DNA of 64,000 bases from assembly GCA_947683625.1 (NCBI GenBank), contig CANTUR010000384.1:248001-312000 (forward strand), written 5' to 3'. The position numbers were made by a program, and so were the translations under genes. Positions 23,301 through 36,119 of the stretch are shown one piece after another. This DNA is from Mallotus nudiflorus. Its lineage: Eukaryota > Streptophyta > Magnoliopsida > Malpighiales > Euphorbiaceae. The notes beneath the pieces were generated by a model. The model ran no database searches. It saw only the letters and a list, made by a program, of their open reading frames with translations, and was not told the origin of the DNA. How positions within the stretch are numbered: the first letter of the stretch is position 1; each line of letters starts with the position of its first letter.

Positions 23301-23425
23301 TGCATATTATATTTTTATTGTTATTATGGCATGCTTTATTTTATTTTAGGCTTGCTACGGGTTCCGGATTCGAAAGAATTCCCGTTCCCTAGCGCCGGTC
23401 ATGGCCCCTGTTTTGGGTCGTGACA
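20303..23425 (+). repeat. 3' LTR of gypsy element 2
   Basis: The LTR is 3123 bp and nearly identical to 12155-15284. Differences seen by eye include an 11-bp deletion of one GGTATATTTTT copy near 22220, several run-length changes, and about 13 substitutions of which about 12 are transitions. Confidence 0.95.
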
Positions 23426-23430
23426 CACAC

Positions 23431-24610
23431 CAATGTCGTTACCTATACAATCTACTAGAATGCAAGCTTTATGTCACACAGGTTCAATATGGGTGTGTTG
23501 TTGCTGGTGCATCTTTCTGTTTGAATTGAAGAAGTTTTGAAAGTGTAATATAGTTTCAAGCACAGTCGTGTTTGAAAGTGTGCAACCTTCTAGAATATGA
23601 ATTTGAGCTCATGCACAGTTGTGCTAAAAACTGTGTCATAAAGTTTAACATCACACTAGTTTAACACGGTTGTGCGGTGGGTGTGTTAAAGAAAATGAGA
23701 CTTTTTCCTAAGTGAAAAAGGAAGAGGAATTTAAGGGTTAAAAGGTCTTCTATCAAGTTTTCCTCTAAAAAGGATGTCAAGAAGTGTTTTTTTTGGGGGG
23801 GGGGGGGGGGTGGTAGGGGTGATTCGACAATTAGGAGGAAACATCAAAAGCCACAAATATGAGCTTAAAAAGAAAAACAAAGGTTTAAAGATTAAAGCAG
23901 CACTTAAACTAGTTTTATTTATTCCTTTTCTTCACTCTCTTGTTATTTATTTTATAGTTTGTAAAACTATATTTGGATAAACCCTTTTTAGGGTTTAGGA
24001 TAGGAGTAGCTATTTTATGATGTGATTGAATACAAATTTTATTAATTTGATTTTCAGTTAATTTTATAAGTTGCTCTTCATTTCTTGTATTCAACTAAGG
24101 GCCTAAGTGATTATATATTTATAGGTAGATTTACCAACGAGAGTTAGGAGAATTTATTAGCTTTAGACTCATAGGACTTAGACCACTCGATCACAAGAGT
24201 AGGCGAGCTCTTCGAGGATAAAATAATTGTTAAAAAACTTAATGAGTCAGAATTAATTTCTTAATCATTATAGTAGGTCAAATCTTAATCTTGACATGCT
24301 TAATTGAATTCGAGAGAGTCTTTAGGTATTTTAAAACAATTACCCTTAACTGAAATCAAAGTCTTTAATAATTAAGTGTTAATGATCTGATTGGAATGAT
24401 GAAACTAAACCTAAGCTCTATGTTTTTATCATTTTATTTTCTCTTAGTTTTAATTGTTTAGATTTATATTTTGATTTTTTAAATTACTTTATTGATTTGC
24501 TAGCTAAGAACATAAATAGGGATATTAGTACTCAATATATAATCCTTGTGGGAACAATATCTTTTGTACTATAATTCATGATCCATGCGCTTGTTGGTTT
24601 TGAACACAAT
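23431..24610 (+). repeat. right part of an old gypsy (Athila/Tat-like) LTR
   Basis: This is the continuation of 11879-12154 after element 2. Near 24546 it carries CCTTGTGGGAACAATATCTTTT, a phrase I associate with the 3' end of plant Athila/Tat LTRs. It also contains a run of 16 G at 23795-23810. Without element 2 the LTR would be about 1.45 kb. The exact right end is not fixed. Confidence 0.5.
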
Positions 24611-25342
24611 AATTATTATTACTATTTTTTATAGTATTAAATTAATTAAGATAGAAAGTACAAATTTTAAAATAATGTATTTATAATAATTAATTTGAGT
24701 TTTAAATTGTTAGTATAATTTTTTAATAATAAGTCATTTTAACTTAAATTTAAAATATTTTATTTATATGTATATATTTGATTAATATCAATTTAAAATT
24801 AAAATAGAATTTGAATTTGCATAACCAATTTTTGTTGTTTATTTAATTAATAATTTTAAATTTTTAAAAACCTTTTATTTATAATGTATAATTTTGAATA
24901 ATATTGATTCAAAACTAAAATAAAATTTACGTTTGCATAATCAATTTTTATTGATTATGTAATTATAAATTTTTGTAAATGTTTACAATTTGCAATGTAA
25001 AATTCATAATATTTTACAAATTTATTACTTTCATAATCTAAATTTTATATGATTTTATAAATATTAAAACATTTTTTCATTTTTGTTTAATTTTTTAAAT
25101 TTTATTTCAAAATAACTTATTTATTCATAAAAATTGTTCAATAATAATTTTATTATTTTTCGTAATTAGATATAGATTTTGAAAAAATTTCTTGACAAAA
25201 CTAATTAACAAGTTAAGTATATACACTTATTACATTTTAAGTACTAAACTTCAATTGTTTTTATTTAAGTCATCAATTTGAGTTGACACTTGACTTGTAT
25301 GCTAATATGTAGCAAATATTTTTGAAAAATTTACAGAATAAG
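24611..25342. other. AT-rich intergenic DNA
   Basis: I see no gene or recognisable repeat here; the base composition is extremely AT-rich. Confidence 0.6.
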
Positions 25343-25687
25343 TGTAATAACTGTAGTTTTTAAAGTAATTTATTTTAAAATGAGATATGCAATGTTAATA
25401 AATTCGAAAATTATATTTAATTATTTAATTATTTTGTGGTTAATATTTATTATTTTATGTTTAATTATAATTTTCTGCGTAAAATTTATTTTGAAACTTA
25501 TTATTTTAGAAATTAAATTATGTTATATTTAATACTTTGAAAAGAATTACTTTAATAATATTATTTAAGTACTAATGTTACTTTATTGATTGATTTAAAT
25601 TTAAGTATTATTTTATTATTTAATTATTCCATAATATTGTTTATTTTTATCATTATTATTATTATTATTAAAGGTTATATGTATATG

Positions 25688-25735
<48 letters not shown>

Positions 25736-28700
25736 TATTGACTAAAATATAGTTGATCACATTATTTTAATATTACTTTATTATATAATATTATATATAT
25801 ATATACACATTCATGCATGTAAGACCCATACATACTCATGCATTCACTAATCAACACACTGCATAAATAAATAAAATGTGAACCACACAACATTCAAGCA
25901 CATTTAACAAACTTACACAACAACTTCCCATAAAACAATGTGCTCCATCTTCAACCTCCCGCTGTCCCATTCCATAACCGACGGTGTGCCTCCTCGATGT
26001 CCGACCGACCATCCACCACTCCCTGTCGCCTTTCGCTGCCTTCTCTTCCTTCCTCGACGTCGACAACGTCCGTTTTTAGAAAGAAGTCGAAACTATATTA
26101 AATTCGGTCAATCTTCTTTCAGGCCACCATTTCCTTCGATTATGGTATCTTTCTTTTCCTCTTGCACCGGTGAGCAATAATTCAAGCTTAGTTTAAGTTT
26201 TAATCTCCATGTTCATGAGTGTTTCTTGATTTTTGTTTATGGAGCATTAGGGTTTCAAATTTTTTTTAGCATGATTTAGCTTAAATCTTGCAAACTGCCT
26301 TTTAAAAATGTTGATGCTAGTAGCTTAATCTACCTCTATGAATTTTTGTGTGATTTTTGGAATTTATTTTGATTTTTGTGAATTTTTTAATATTTTATTA
26401 TTATTTTATCAATTTTCGCAAATTAATTTATTAAATTTTAAAATTGGTTGATATAGTGATATTTTATATCGTTATTAATTTTAGTTGAGAAATTAATTTT
26501 TTGAGAATATTATACATTTTTTATGAATTTTTATAATTTATGTCACAATTGAATAATTAGGTTAGAGTTGGATTTTTATTGAAATATTGGTTTAAATATG
26601 TGTTTTAGTTAATATTAATAATATATATGTTGAGAAAATAATTTTTATGCATTTATATATTTTTATTGAATTTTTGAGTAATATTAGTATATTATATGTA
26701 TTTTTTAATATTAGAGTTAATTGTGTAATTTGGTGATAATTTTAATTAAATATTATGTTTAATTGGTTTTAATATTATTTGAGGTATAAAAATGATTTTT
26801 ACAAATTATTTTCTATTTTTAACTAATTAATACTAATTTTTTAAAATTGTTTTCAAATAATAGATTATATAATATTTTGATAATAAAATGAGTTTTTATA
26901 ACTTTTTGTTATATTATTGGGTTAATTAAATTATTTGGATTTATAAAAGGAATTTTTATTATTAATTGTGTAATTATTGGGAAAATGGATTTTTAATAAT
27001 ATTATATTATTATTTGAGATTTTTAAGTAATTATTGGAAAAATAATTATTTTTTGGTGTTTTAATGTTAAATATGTAATATTTTGATATTTTGATGATAA
27101 TTGTGGAAATATTTGATTTTTTAATATATTTATTTATTATTAAAATTTTTGGTGAATTGTGGACCTCGGTTAGGAAACTGTGTAGTTCGGGATCCCAACC
27201 GAGGGTTGTGTGAATTTTTATATCCGAATTGTATTTTTCTTGCAGGACCAGCTCTATTTTTTAGTAGAGAGATGTCCATTTTACAGAGGAGGTTCTGCTG
27301 AATTTTTGGTAGAATTCAAAATGTGACATTGGGTTAATTCTATGTTTGTCTGTGTTTAGTAATCATATATCAAGTCTCTAGAAGTCTAAGTTAGATTTAT
27401 TCTGATTTTCATGATTATTTGATTTGTTTAGTTGCGCCGAGTCCGAGACCTAGTGGACCAGGCCTGTCGGAGCAGTCTCGAGGAACACATCCCTGTAAGT
27501 TGTTATTTTATATATACATTGTGCCTATATTGCATGTTTTAGAAATACATGTTTTTAATGTATAATTATGCATAATTGTTTTATTAAATGCTTAAGTATA
27601 TTTAGGTATATTTTTAGTATATTCTTGGTATATTTTGAAATAAATGCATGTTTTACTTTTGATTTATACCTAAATTATTTTTAAGTATATTATTTGTTTA
27701 TTTTGAGTATATTTCATGATTTATTTGAATTTATTTTACATATATATATATACTTGAAATATACTTAGTTTATTTTAGATATTTTTCTGGTATATATGGT
27801 TTATTTGATTATTATAAATGACGTTATGCATTATTTGTTTACTTGAATGTATGTTTTATTTTAAATGAAGGATATCGATAGAACGTGCTACCTGGTGGGC
27901 AGCACTATGACCGTTTACGTACAAGTGCGATAGGTTAGGGTTGAGTGAGAATTAATTGTGGTGTTTATGATTGATTGATATCGATTTGATTGAGATGTTA
28001 TGTGATTGATAGTGTGATTGCTGGAACTCGGTTGACCAAGTGTCTCGGGGCCAATCACACTGACAGTCAAACTGCTGGAGCTTGGTTGACTTAGTGTGTC
28101 GGGGCTAGTCTACTGTCCAAATGGATTAAGTGAATTTACTTGGAATTAAGTAAGCCAGTATGGCTAGAGTGATTTTTACTGTTAATTGAGGTTGCAATCA
28201 TTTAGGGTTCTATTTGATCTTTCAAAATTTATATTTTTTAGTATTATGAAATAAAGTGATTTTCAACATTTGTGTGTACATGCTTGTATATATATTTATT
28301 ATATACATATGATTGTTTGCATTTGGCATATAGTAATGCATGTATATATATTATAATAATTTACTCAGTGAGGTCTGACTCTCCTCAGTTGATACTTTTA
28401 CACGAGAGTCTTTTTCTTTAGACCTCATCAGTAGGTCTATCCGCCGGATTTCTTCTGTCTCGGCTTTATTATGTAAATTTTCTACTTAATTATTTTATAT
28501 TATACTCTAGAAAACTGCAGTAGTTATGATTTGTACTAGTAGTGAGTTTTATTTTTATATACTCTGTGTGGGATTTTATTTCAGAAACTTTTCTTGAGCT
28601 TATACTAATATATTTTATGTTATGAGATGAAAGAGTTTATTTTAATATATTGACTTGAGATTTTATTACAATGCTTATTTTATTATTATTATTATTATTG

Positions 28701-28795
28701 CATTTTTTTATATTTTTAAGGTTTGCTACGGATTCCGGATTCGAAAGAATTCCCATTCTCTAGCACCGGTCATGACCCCGGTTTGGGTCGTGACA
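25343..28795 (+). repeat. diverged solo LTR of the gypsy family (TSD ATAAG)
   Basis: It starts TGTAATAACTGTAG and ends GGGTCGTGACA, 3453 bp, flanked by perfect ATAAG repeats at 25338-25342 and 28796-28800. It belongs to an older subfamily but keeps the same ordered landmarks: CACCGGTGAGC at 26166, the hairpin cluster near 27165-27320, the paired hairpin repeats near 28015-28110, and the GC-rich end. It contains a (TA)n microsatellite at about 25690-25725. No internal region is attached, so it is a solo LTR. Confidence 0.92.
25690..25725. repeat. (TA)n microsatellite
   Basis: An uninterrupted TA run of about 36 bp within the diverged solo LTR. Confidence 0.9.
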
Positions 28796-29730
28796 ATAAG
28801 GTACATTTTCTATCTTATTTACAATTATTTACTCTAATTTTTTATAAATTACACAAGTGTCATTTTTAGTTTTCACACTTGCCTTATTTTTTTTATTTTG
28901 TTTTGAAGAGTGCTCATTTTGTTTGTTTTTTTTTTTTCTATTTTTGTTTTTTTAGCTTTCTTAGTTGGTTTTTTATTTTTTTCTTTCTCCTTTTTGTTTT
29001 CTTTTTTTGTTTTCCTTTTTTATTTTTTATTTTTCCTTTTTCTTTATTTATTTATTTTCTTTATTTTTCACTTCTGTTCTTTTTTTCCTTTATTTGTTTT
29101 CTTATTAACTGTTATATGTTATATGTTATCTTTATTTTTCATTTTTCATTTTTTATTTTATCCTTATATTTATTATTTAATTTTATCTCTTTTTATTTTC
29201 TTTTTTCACTTTCATTCCTTATTTTTTTCTATTTTTTATTTTTTTATATTTCCTGTTATTCTTATTTTTTATTTTATTTCTTTTTATTTTTCTTATTTTT
29301 ATTCTTTGTTATCCTTATTTTTTCATTTTTTATTTTATTCTTATATTTATTTTTTAATCTTCTCTCTTTTTTATTTATTTTATTTTTTCCTTACTTTTTA
29401 ATTTTTTTATTCTTAGTTTTGTTTTGGGTATATATATATATATACACACTCTATTTCAGATATTATATTTAACATATTTAAATTATACAACTCATATTAA
29501 TTTCAATAAAGAATTAAAGTTTTAGATATTTTAGGAAAATATTTTGAAATATAAATTTGTATATTTATATAAATTTATTAGGATGATATTATTTTGTTTA
29601 TTTTATACAGGAAAATAAACTAAAATATACAAATAATAAAATAGAAATAAATAAAAAATTATTTCAAGTTTCATGTATTTGAAAAAGGATGGACACTTGA
29701 ATTCAAATTAATTGAATTGAATACAATTTA
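28796..29730. repeat. T-rich low-complexity tract and AT-rich DNA
   Basis: From about 28880 to 29430 the plus strand is dominated by T with scattered C and A. Long open frames here encode almost only Phe, Leu, Ile and Tyr and are artefacts of composition. The remainder is AT-rich with nothing recognised. Confidence 0.8.
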
Positions 29731-30310
29731 AAAGTGCCTTAGGAGGGGGGGGGGGGGGGTGAATAAGGCTAATAAGAGTTGAGAAAATAGGAATACAAAC
29801 AATTAAAGAGTTCGGATTCTCAACAATCCTACGTCTCCACCTAACTCTCCCAAGTTAGGATTTTTGAACACCTCAATTTATTTTCTTAGATTGATTCTTA
29901 TAACTTGAGTTTTTGGCTTAACTCAAACCTTACAAATAAGAGTTTCAATGGCTCACTCTTAAACCACACAAGCAAGAGTTTTTTAGGATTACTCTAAAAT
30001 TGAATTCTTAAGCGTTTTGATGGACAAACACTTAAACCAATTCATTTAGAACTAAATCTCACTTACCATTTAATCTATCCTGGACTTAGATGAAGTAGAA
30101 ACTTTATTTCTAACACACAACCAACTCTCACAAGAATTAATGAAACAAAGAATAAATGTTTGAGAGCTTTGTTGAATGTTATAATGGGGAATTGTCATAA
30201 GCAAGCATCTTAACTTCAATTGAGCTCTAAGAGTAGTTTATATAGATAAATAACTTAAAAATATGACCATTGGAGGCATTGATTGTGTCTTCAAAGTCTT
30301 CCAAATATCT
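29731..30310 (+). repeat. G-run-headed interspersed repeat, copy A
   Basis: It starts near GCCTTAGGAG followed by 15 G and GTGAATAAGGC. It shares blocks such as AATCCTACGTCTC, AAGTTAGGATTTT and TCTAACACACAACCAACTCT with copy B at 39882, in the same order. The class is unknown. The 30311-30685 part has no clear counterpart in copy B and shows nothing else. Confidence 0.7.
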
Positions 30311-32856
30311 TTGAGTTTTTTTTTTAAACTTTTGTGCCTAAAATGCTGCTCACGATCATAAGGAGCATATACTAGCCCATGAAGAGAGATTTGAGAGCCG
30401 TTACCTTTGAAATGAGCTTGAATTTACCGATTGGAGGCTGTCTAATATGCCCTCATAAACTACTCATGACCATGAGTGGCACTATCCAAATCAGCTGAAA
30501 CAACTCAAAATAGGCACTAACAAGGGACAGTTCATGACCAGCTTTTAAAATGCTCGTGAGCAGACACCTATAAGTCCAAAAATTTAATTTTTTCTTGGCT
30601 CCTTTTGCATCAAGTAACTTAGGCACTTGCATTAGTTCATGTACTTCATAAAATACATGTTAAATACTCCTTTAAAGAATATTTCTGTAATATCTCGTGT
30701 TTTTAAATATTTTTACACTGTACCGGGATATACAGTGTTAATAATTTTTGTATATGTATTATGATATTTTTACGAGTTGATATGTATTTAAAACCTATTT
30801 TAATTATTGTGTCTTATTTACAGTATTTTACGTAAAATTTTCCCGGGACTTGCATTTTCGGGGAAATTTTCACATAAATAATTTATTATTAATTATATTA
30901 AATATATTTTCCGACATGCATGAACTCATACGTATTTTTAAAATACTAAAAACTGTGTATAAGTGTACCTATTTATTTAATTAGGGTTTAGTATACTACC
31001 CTAATATTTTATTAATTAATTATTTGTTTATTTGTTATTTAATTATTTTTAATGAATATTAAATTTTAAAATATTAAATATTAAGTGTGTGGGTGTGATT
31101 TTTTTCAAATATTTTATTAAAACTATTTTTTTTTATTTTATTTTTTTCTTTTTCTTTTTATTTTCTTTTCTTTTATTTTCTTTTTCTTCTTTTTCTTCTT
31201 CTCCTTCCCCGCGCCCGACCACTCCCTCACCACCAACCACCGCTGCAACTGTTGTTCCCCTAATGCCGGTGTGCCTCTCGGCTTGCCACCGTCGTCCTCA
31301 GCTGTTCCCTGCCGCCAGCAGCCTTTTTCCCCGGCGCCGGCAGCCTCTTTTCTTCCATTTTGACCGAAATTCTTCTCCTCGCCGTCGACCACGATTCCGG
31401 CCACCATTTTTGACACCGCCAGTCTCTTTCTTCTCCTTAAGCTCCGGTGAGTGTGATTCTAGCTTTGGTTTGAGCTTAAATGGTCTTGATTTGCTTAGGT
31501 TTCAAATTTTCCAATTCGGCCATATTAGGGTTTTTGATGTTTTTGAGCTTCTAATTGATTGATTCATGAAAAATACCTTCACAAATGTTGATCCTCGTAG
31601 CTTAATCTACATGTATGAATTTTTTTGGAATTTTTGGAGATTTTTTGGATTTTTGGGTATTTTTGAATATTTTAATATTATTTTCTAATTTTCGGAAATT
31701 AATTAAATAAATTATGAAATTGTGTTTTATGGTTAAATTAGGTGTTTAAATGAATTATAGGAATTTATTTGGAATTTTTATGAAATTCTAAGTATTTATT
31801 TTGAATTATTGAAGTTTATGTAATTTGGGAAATTAGGGTTAATTATGTTTTTAATTGAATTTAATTGGTTAATTGAGTTTAATTATTAATATTATTGATA
31901 AATATGTTGAGAAAATTAATTTTGGATAATTTTATAATTTTTGGTGAATTTTTGAAGTAATTGTAGTATATTTATATATATAAGGGCATTTTGGTAATTT
32001 TACCCTAAATTGGCTAAAAATGTAATTTAATTGGTTTTAATAGTTATTTAAGGTATAAAAAAGATTTCTACAAATTATTTAGTATTTTTAACTAATTAAA
32101 ACTATTTTTCGTGAATTATTTTTAATTATATATATAATATACAGTTTTACTAATAAAATGAGTTTTTATCGGTTTTTACAGTGTTTTAAGGTTAATTATG
32201 TAATTTATAATTATAAAATATATTTCTATGTTATAAGGGTATTTTTGGTATTTCTGAATTGTTCTATGATTGTGGACCCCGGTCGGTAGATTGTAGTCTG
32301 GAGTCCGACCGAGGGGTTGTGGTTGAGTGTTGAGCTTGTATTTCGAAGTGTGTTTCTTTGCAGGGTCGGCTCTACTCTTTGAGTAGAGAGATGTCCATTT
32401 TACAGGGGAGGTTCTATCGAATTTTCGGTAGAATTTTTGTAAAACGTGATGTCCGGTCGAACCCTAATCTCAATTCTGTGTTTAATATTCTAAATTGAAT
32501 TCTAGGATTTCTATTAGGTTTATTCTAATGTCGGTTATTTATTATTTATTTAGTTGCACCGAGACCGAGGGCTAGTGGACCAGGCCCGTCGGATCCATCT
32601 CGTGGAGCGCACTAATTTGTGAATTGCTATTATATATATATATGCTTAGGATGCATGATTTAGAAATGCATGTTTTATTTTGATTAAATATGCATAAATA
32701 ATTTGATTATTTCTTAAGTTTATATTTAGCTTATTTTGGTTTATTTTTGGTATATAATAAATTGTATACATGTTTTGTTAATAAAATATATTTAAAATGT
32801 TTTTAAATATATTTCTAGCTTAATTTATAATTTGATTGGATTTATTTGACGTATAT

Positions 32857-35800
32857 TGTAATATCCCGTATTTTTAAAATATTTTTACACTGTACCGGGA
32901 TATACAGTGTTAATAATTTTTTAATATATATTACGATATTTTCACGAGTTGATATGTATTTAAAATCTATTTTAATTATTGTGTATTATTTACAGTACTT
33001 TACGTAAAATTTTCTCGGGACTTGCATTTTCAGGAAAATTTTCACGTAAATAATTTATTATTAATTATTCTAAATATATTTTCAGACTTGCATGAACTCA
33101 TGCGTATTTTTAAATGACTAAATAAAGCCTATGTGTATATATTTATTTAATTAGGGTTTAATATATATTACCCTAATATTTTATTATTTATTTATTAATT
33201 TATTGTTATTTAATTATTTTATTTATTATTAAATTATTAAAATTATTTTTTTATTATTTTATTATTTTTTTTCTTTTTCTTTTTTTCTTTTTTCTTTTTC
33301 TTTTCTTTTTCTTTCTTTTTCTTTTCTTTCTTTTTTCTTTTTCTTCTTCTTCTTCTTCTTCCTTCTTCCCGTGCGCGCCCGACCACCACCCCTCACCACC
33401 ATCTGTCACGCCGATCACCTACCGTCGGTGTGCCTCCCGACTTGCCACCGTCGTTCCCAGCCGTCCCCCGCCACCAGCAGCTCCCTTCCCCGATGCCGGC
33501 AAGCCCTTTCTTCCCTTTTGGCCGAAACTTCTTCCTTTTGCCATTGATGACGATTCCGGCCACCGTTTTCGACACCGCCGGTCTCTTTCTTCTCCTTAAG
33601 CTCTGGTGAGTGTGATTATAGCTTTTTTTTGAGCTAAAATGGTTTAGATTTGCTTAGGTTTCAATTTTTCGAATTCGGCCACATTAGGGTTTTTGATTTT
33701 TTTGAGCTTCAAATTGATTGATTCATGAAAACTCCCTTCACAATGTTGTTCCTAGTAGCTTAATCTACATGTATGAATTTTTGTGGAATTTTTGGAGATT
33801 TTTTGGATTTTTGGGTATTTTTGAATATTTAATATTATTTTCTAATTTTCGGAAATTAATTATTTAAATTATGAAATTGGGGTTTATGGTTAAATTAGGT
33901 GTTGAAATGAATTATAGGAATTTATTTGGAATTTTTATGAATTTCTAAGTATTTATTTTGAATTATTAAAGTTTATGTGATTTTGAGAAATTAGGGTTAA
34001 ATGTGTTTTTATTTGAATTTAATTGGTTAATTGAGTTTACTTATTGATATTATTGATAAATATGTTGAGAAAATTAATTTTGGATAATTGTATAATTTTT
34101 GGTGAATTTTTGAAGTAATTTAAGTATATTTATATATATAGGGGTATTTTGGTAATTCTACCCTAAATTGGCTAAAAATGTAATTTAAGTGGTTTTAATA
34201 GTTATTTAAGGTATAAAAATGATTTCTACAAATTATTTGGTATTTTTAACTAATTAAAACTATTTTTCATGAATTATTTTCAATTATATATATAATATAC
34301 GATTTTTCTAATAAAATGAGTTTTTATCAGTTTTTATAATGTTTTAAGGTTAATTATGTAATTTCTACGTATAAAATGTATTTCTATGTTATTAGGATAT
34401 TTTTGGTATATCTGGAATTATTCTGTGTTTGTGAACCCCGATCAGTAGATTGTAGTCTGGAGTCCGACCGAGGGGTTATGGATTTGTGTTGAGCCTGTTT
34501 TTCGAAGTGTATTTCTTTGCAGGGTTGGCTCTACTCTTTTGAGTAGAGAGATGTCCATTTTACAGGGGAGGTTCTGCCGAATTTTTGGTAGAATTCTCGT
34601 AAAACGTGATATCCAGTCGAACCCTAATTCTGATTCTGTATTTAATACTCTAGATCAAATTCTAGGATTTCTGTTAGGTTTATTCTGATGTCGGTTATTT
34701 ATTGCTTGTTTAGTTGCGCCGAGATCGAGAGCTAGTGGACCAGGCCCGTCGGACCCGTCTCGTGGAGCGCACTAAGTGAGTTACTATACTATATATATAT
34801 GCTTAGGATGCATGAGTTAGAAATGCATGTTTTATGTTGATTAAATATGCATGAATAATTTGATTATTTCTTAAGTTTATATTAAGTATATTTTTGGTTT
34901 ATTTTTGGTATATAATAAATTATATACATGTTTTGTAAATAAATTATATATAATAAATCCAGTCAAATCATAAATTAAACTAAAAATATATTTAAAATGT
35001 TTTTAAATATATTTTTAGTTTAATTTATGATTTGACTGGATTTATTTGACGTATATATACTCGAAGTATACCTGGTTTACTTTTGGTATATTTCTTGTAT
35101 ATATATGGGTTATATTGTTATTTCATTTACATTCATGCATCATTTATTTTTGTGAATGAATGTTTTATATTATTAATGATGAAGGATATCAATAGAACGT
35201 GCTACCTAGTGGGCAGCACTAGGACCGAGTACGTACCGGTACGCCTATAGTATTTAGGCTATATTACTAACTTATTTATGGATATCGATTGAATGTGATT
35301 ATTGATACGTGTGAGATATGGTTTGGGTGTGATTGCTGGAGCTCGGTTGACCAAGTGTCTCAGGGCCAATCACACTGGCAGTCAAACTGCTGGAGCTCGG
35401 TTGACTTAGTGTCTCGGGGCCAGTCTACTGTCTAAATGGATTAAGTGGATATATTTGGAATAAGTGAGCCTGTATGGCTAGAGTGTTGTCTAACACTATT
35501 TTTGAGGTTGCGAGATTCTAGGGTTCTATGTGATCCTTCATAAATGATGATTTTCAATAAAACATATAAAATGATTTTTCTGCATCTGTGTGAATTTGCC
35601 TGTATATATATTAGATATATATATTATTGATTGTATGCATTGTCACTTAGTGTGTATTTATATATATTATAGTAATTCACTCAGTGAGGTTTGACTCCCC
35701 TCCGTTGACTATTTTTCAGGAGAGTCAACTTCTTCAGACCTCAGTAGCAGGTCGATACGCCGGATTTCTTCCGCCCCGGCTTCTTTATGTAAACTAATTA

Positions 35801-36119
35801 CTTGAGTCTTATTTTTATAATCTAGACACTGTAGTAGTTATGAATTAAAGTGTGGGATTTCATGTATTTTATTTAAAGAGATGTATTATATTGAAACTGG
35901 ATTATATTAAAGAGATTTTATATATGTAATGAGATTTGATTTAAATCCAGTAATGAAAATGACATTGTGATATTTAAGATTTTTATTTCTGCTGCATATT
36001 ATATGGTTATTGTTATTATTGCATGATTTATTTTATATTTTAGGCTTGCTACGGGTTCCGGATTCGAAAGAATTCCCGTTCCGTAGCGCCGGTCATGGCC
36101 CCTGTTTTAGGTCGTGACA
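32857..36119 (+). repeat. nested solo LTR of the same gypsy family (TSD TATAT)
   Basis: The LTR is 3263 bp, TGTAATATCCCG ... GGTCGTGACA, with TATAT at 32852-32856 and 36120-36124. It inserted into the solo LTR 30686-37195 and is therefore younger than it. It carries a private perfect inverted repeat at 34952-35046. Confidence 0.93.
34952..35046. repeat. perfect 46-bp inverted repeat with 3-bp spacer
   Basis: 34952-34997 is the exact reverse complement of 35001-35046. The right arm is normal family LTR sequence; most of the left arm is absent from the same place in every other LTR copy. Confidence 0.93.

Larger units (their letters stand above)
12155..23425 (+). mobile_element. complete Ty3/gypsy chromovirus LTR retrotransposon, element 2
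   Basis: The element is 11,271 bp with LTRs at both ends, PBS, gag-pol and PPT in the right order, and a perfect 5-bp target duplication CACAC (12150-12154 and 23426-23430). Its two LTRs differ by only about a dozen substitutions and a few short indels over 3.1 kb (counted by eye), so it is a young insertion. Coding capacity is broken by one early gag stop and seven apparent one-base insertions. It sits inside an older gypsy LTR. Confidence 0.95.

Noticed and set aside
28879..29472. Long open frames of up to 197 codons
   Set aside because: They arise from a T-rich tract and encode almost only Phe, Leu, Ile, Tyr and Ser; there are no motifs and overlapping frames look the same.
31089..31562. 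157-codon frame with Pro/Ser/Arg-rich middle
   Set aside because: It lies in the GC-rich block of a solo LTR, crosses the proposed splice donor, and is not preserved in the other copies.
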